A stretch of DNA of 64,000 bases from Tretioscincus oriximinensis (Eukaryota; Chordata; Lepidosauria; Squamata; Gymnophthalmidae), in assembly GCA_022410635.1 (NCBI GenBank), contig JAJVDF010000454.1, forward strand, positions 1,003,036 through 1,067,035. The letters run 5' to 3'. Positions 61,501 through 64,000 of this stretch are shown in pieces. The notes below the pieces were generated by a model that was not told the origin of the DNA, made no database searches, and was given only the letters and a program-made list of their open reading frames with translations. Both the position numbers and the translations under genes were made by a program. Position 1 is the first letter of the stretch; the number at the start of each line of letters is the position of its first letter.

Positions 61501-64000
61501 ACTGACAAAGAACTATTTTTATTCTATCAGTACCAAATTCAGGAGAAATGTCCCGCCTCCTGCTGCTATGGAAACAGTTTCACACATGTTACTGCAGAAA
61601 GCCATCAAGTAGAGTATAAGACTAATGCTTGGTATCATTTTCTTTAGATAAAGCAAGAGTCTGTAATTTTTTAATGGGGAGGAGACAAAACAAGGATTAA
61701 TGTTGCCAGTGTCTCAATAAATTAGAATATCATGGAAAGTTATTTTAAGAACATAATTTCTTAAATGATAAACTTGATGCAAAGCCTGTATTTTCTACCA
61801 GATCTTTCAATATTTTTATTAAAAGTTAGAACAATTCTCTTACGGAGATTCTTCTCCTTAAATTACTATTTCTGCCGAAGGACAAAACACGCATGTATCT
61901 AAACGCTTCTCTTGAGTGAAGACATGGTAACAATAGATTGCCATTTTATACACAAACATGTAATATTTCTCCTTTAAATAACTGGGCTTTTACAATCATC
62001 CCTGGAAGCCTTCTAGACTTCTCATTACGGAGAAAACAGTGTCCAATGGAATGGCCATTAGCATAGCCACTACACCCAATGAGAAGGCCCAGGACATATT
62101 GTTTCTATCTGTATAATGTAGCCCTATAATCATTTTTCTGGCTGAAAGTGCCAGAATGGTCACAGCAGAAGTTGAGCACGGCAGGATGGTAAGCACTATA
62201 AAACTGGACTGTTCCCAACTGCCAGCTGGCCAGGAGGGTTTTCCTTCTCTATCTCCTCTTTCCTTCCACCAACATTCTGTCTATGGTGTAGGCATGCAGT
62301 TTAGGAAACAGCCCAGGGACTGCCCCTCATCTTTAGCAACCCTTGCCACTTGGGACAGGGGCAGCTTTCCACTCTTCCCTGTCCTGCCATCCTCCCATAG
62401 CACCCACAGCCACTTTGTAAAAGTGACACCCACAGAGTGTCCCCGTTACAGAGGAGGAGACAGCCTCTCCCTCGCTCCTTGAGCTGCCCACCTCTGTCAT
62501 ACCTAAAGTCACAGTGCGAGGGAAGAGGAGGCGTCCAAAAAGTCTCCTTGCCAGCTACCTTCTCCACTGCTATCCACCAGTTATGAGAAGGCAGGTTTTG
62601 CACTCCACCACCCTGTCCTGCCATCCTCCCTGGCGTCTATAATCATGAGAAGAAGACCTAAGGCATTTTGTTATATTGAAGACAGACAATAGGGTTAAAT
62701 CCACTAATACATACACAAAATAAAAACACAATGTTGTCCCCACTCACAGTTGTGGAAAGATATGGAAAGAAACTGCGAGGGTGAGAGAGGTGAACGAATC
62801 TAATATTGAAAGCAAACAATCCACAGCTTTTAGAGGAGGGACTAATGGACTTCCTCATGATAACCCTGAAAAACAAAATGGTTGCCAAGAGAGGATGTCA
62901 CCAGCACAGAAAATCTCATTTTGACAGAAAATGGCCCAATAACAGAACTCAGAATATACTGTAAAGAGACCAACGTGGTACATTAAAACTGATAAACTGG
63001 TGAACAGGATTATCAAGAAATTTGGGAATAAACAAGTGGCATGTTATACTAAGTGCTCAGGTTAAGTGTTTTATGCAGTCACCTGACTTGGGTACTGTAG
63101 AATCCTTTTTAGTTAAAATATATATTTTTAAATTTTTATAGCAATGTGTTTGAACAGGCAAACACAAAAGTAAAATCAGTAGGTAAACTAACCAATCAGA
63201 GAAAACCATCAAAAGTGACACTATTCCTATAAATGTTTTATTTAAAAATATTGAAAACATCTAATAAATAAATCATAAACTAGAATTGTACTATTGAAAA
63301 ATATGCTGAACTCTTATATTGCTGACACTCTAGACTTTCTTTGATAATAAATACTTGCAGATTTGTGCAAATGAAGATAATTCTGTCCCAAACTCAACCT
63401 TGAATGCAGATTATAAAATTTCTAAATAATCAGTAACATCAAGTGCCTGAAGTTTAGTAGCTCTGATTATTCCACCTTTTTTCCAGATCACAAATTGGCA
63501 ATGACTTTCACATAGCCAGTGGCAGTCAAAGCATAAGGGAAGGATAAACACCATTCATTATTGGGCTTTCATCTCTGTATACCACAGCAAACATGGCTTT
63601 AATCTGATGCAGATCTCATCAGATTAAACCTTGGTTTGCTGACGTTTATGGAAATTAAAAACTAATAATGCCTCTCCACTCATTCTTGCTGGTGCCTGTC
63701 ATATTAAAAAGTCTATTTTTTAAAAAGCTGCTAACAATCAGTCCTTGTTGAAGTTTAGCCAAAACGTAATCAGTATTTCCTGTTGACATAGTGTAGGAAG
63801 TCTTCCTGTCTCCAACCCTTTCATCAATGATCTGATCATTTTAGCTTTGGCCCTTGCTTACGTTTCCTGTGACCTCCTATACTGATTAATCTGATCACAG
63901 TCTCTGACCTGTTTCTGATTTTGGCTCCTGAGCACTGATTAATATTCTGGTTATAAACTTTTTGATTACAGATTCTGATTCAGTGACAATTCTGTTCACG
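61501..64000. other. Upstream flank, or intron of the longer DOCK9 isoform
   Basis: 62160-62640 is GC-rich and repeat-like but unidentified. No exon matching the MSQPPLL-type N-terminus was found, so that exon should lie further right. Otherwise AT-rich with nothing supportable. Confidence 0.45.

Noticed and set aside
61501..64000. Search for the MSQPPLL-type first exon (AAELRQSVSEVVRGS).
   Set aside because: No matching translation was found on either strand in the window.

Overview
The window is nuclear DNA of a vertebrate, most likely a squamate reptile (lizard). It is AT-rich, carries one long split gene, and is littered with CR1-type and L2/CR1-like LINE fragments, tRNA-derived SINEs and hAT and Tc1/mariner-like miniature elements. 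A mix of active-looking CR1, LINEs ending in a GGGCGG hairpin plus AAATA tails, and a SPIN-type hAT points to a lizard; the species cannot be named from the sequence.

The only protein-coding gene is DOCK9 (Zizimin1, a Cdc42 guanine-nucleotide exchange factor of the DOCK-D class), on the minus strand. I could place 34 consecutive coding exons from a first exon at 61003 down to 818. They join in one open frame of 3867 nt (1289 codons), all with GT-AG introns and compatible phases. They encode the N-terminal DOCK-C/D region, the PH domain, the linker, the lipid-binding DHR-1 (C2-like) domain and much of the helical-repeat region. The catalytic DHR-2 domain lies beyond the left edge. Two alternative 5' coding exons are visible: one starting MGCTTS (61003-60842), and one starting MLARTNSK (49264-49148). 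The first exon of the long MSQPPLL-type isoform is not in the window and is expected beyond 64000.

Layout from right to left: 64000-61004 upstream flank or intron; 60.8-40.3 kb two very long 5' introns with LINE, CR1-like, hAT and Tc1-like insertions; 40.3-28.0 kb N-terminal domain and PH exons, interrupted by a 1.3 kb LINE and a SPIN element; 28.0-20.8 kb linker exons, including a 109-bp intron made almost wholly of trinucleotide repeats; 17.9-14.5 kb DHR-1 exons; 12.7-0.8 kb helical-repeat exons with short introns.

Other items are a probable processed pseudogene of ISG15 (plus strand, 1.3-1.7 kb), a spacer-free 98-bp palindrome at 6822-6919, several fold-back MITEs and long purine-rich tracts. 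I found no CRISPR array, no operon and no convincing novel system. The most useful leads are the predicted acylated DOCK9 N-terminus, the microsatellite micro-intron, the ISG15 retro-pseudogene and the SPIN element with its target-site duplication.
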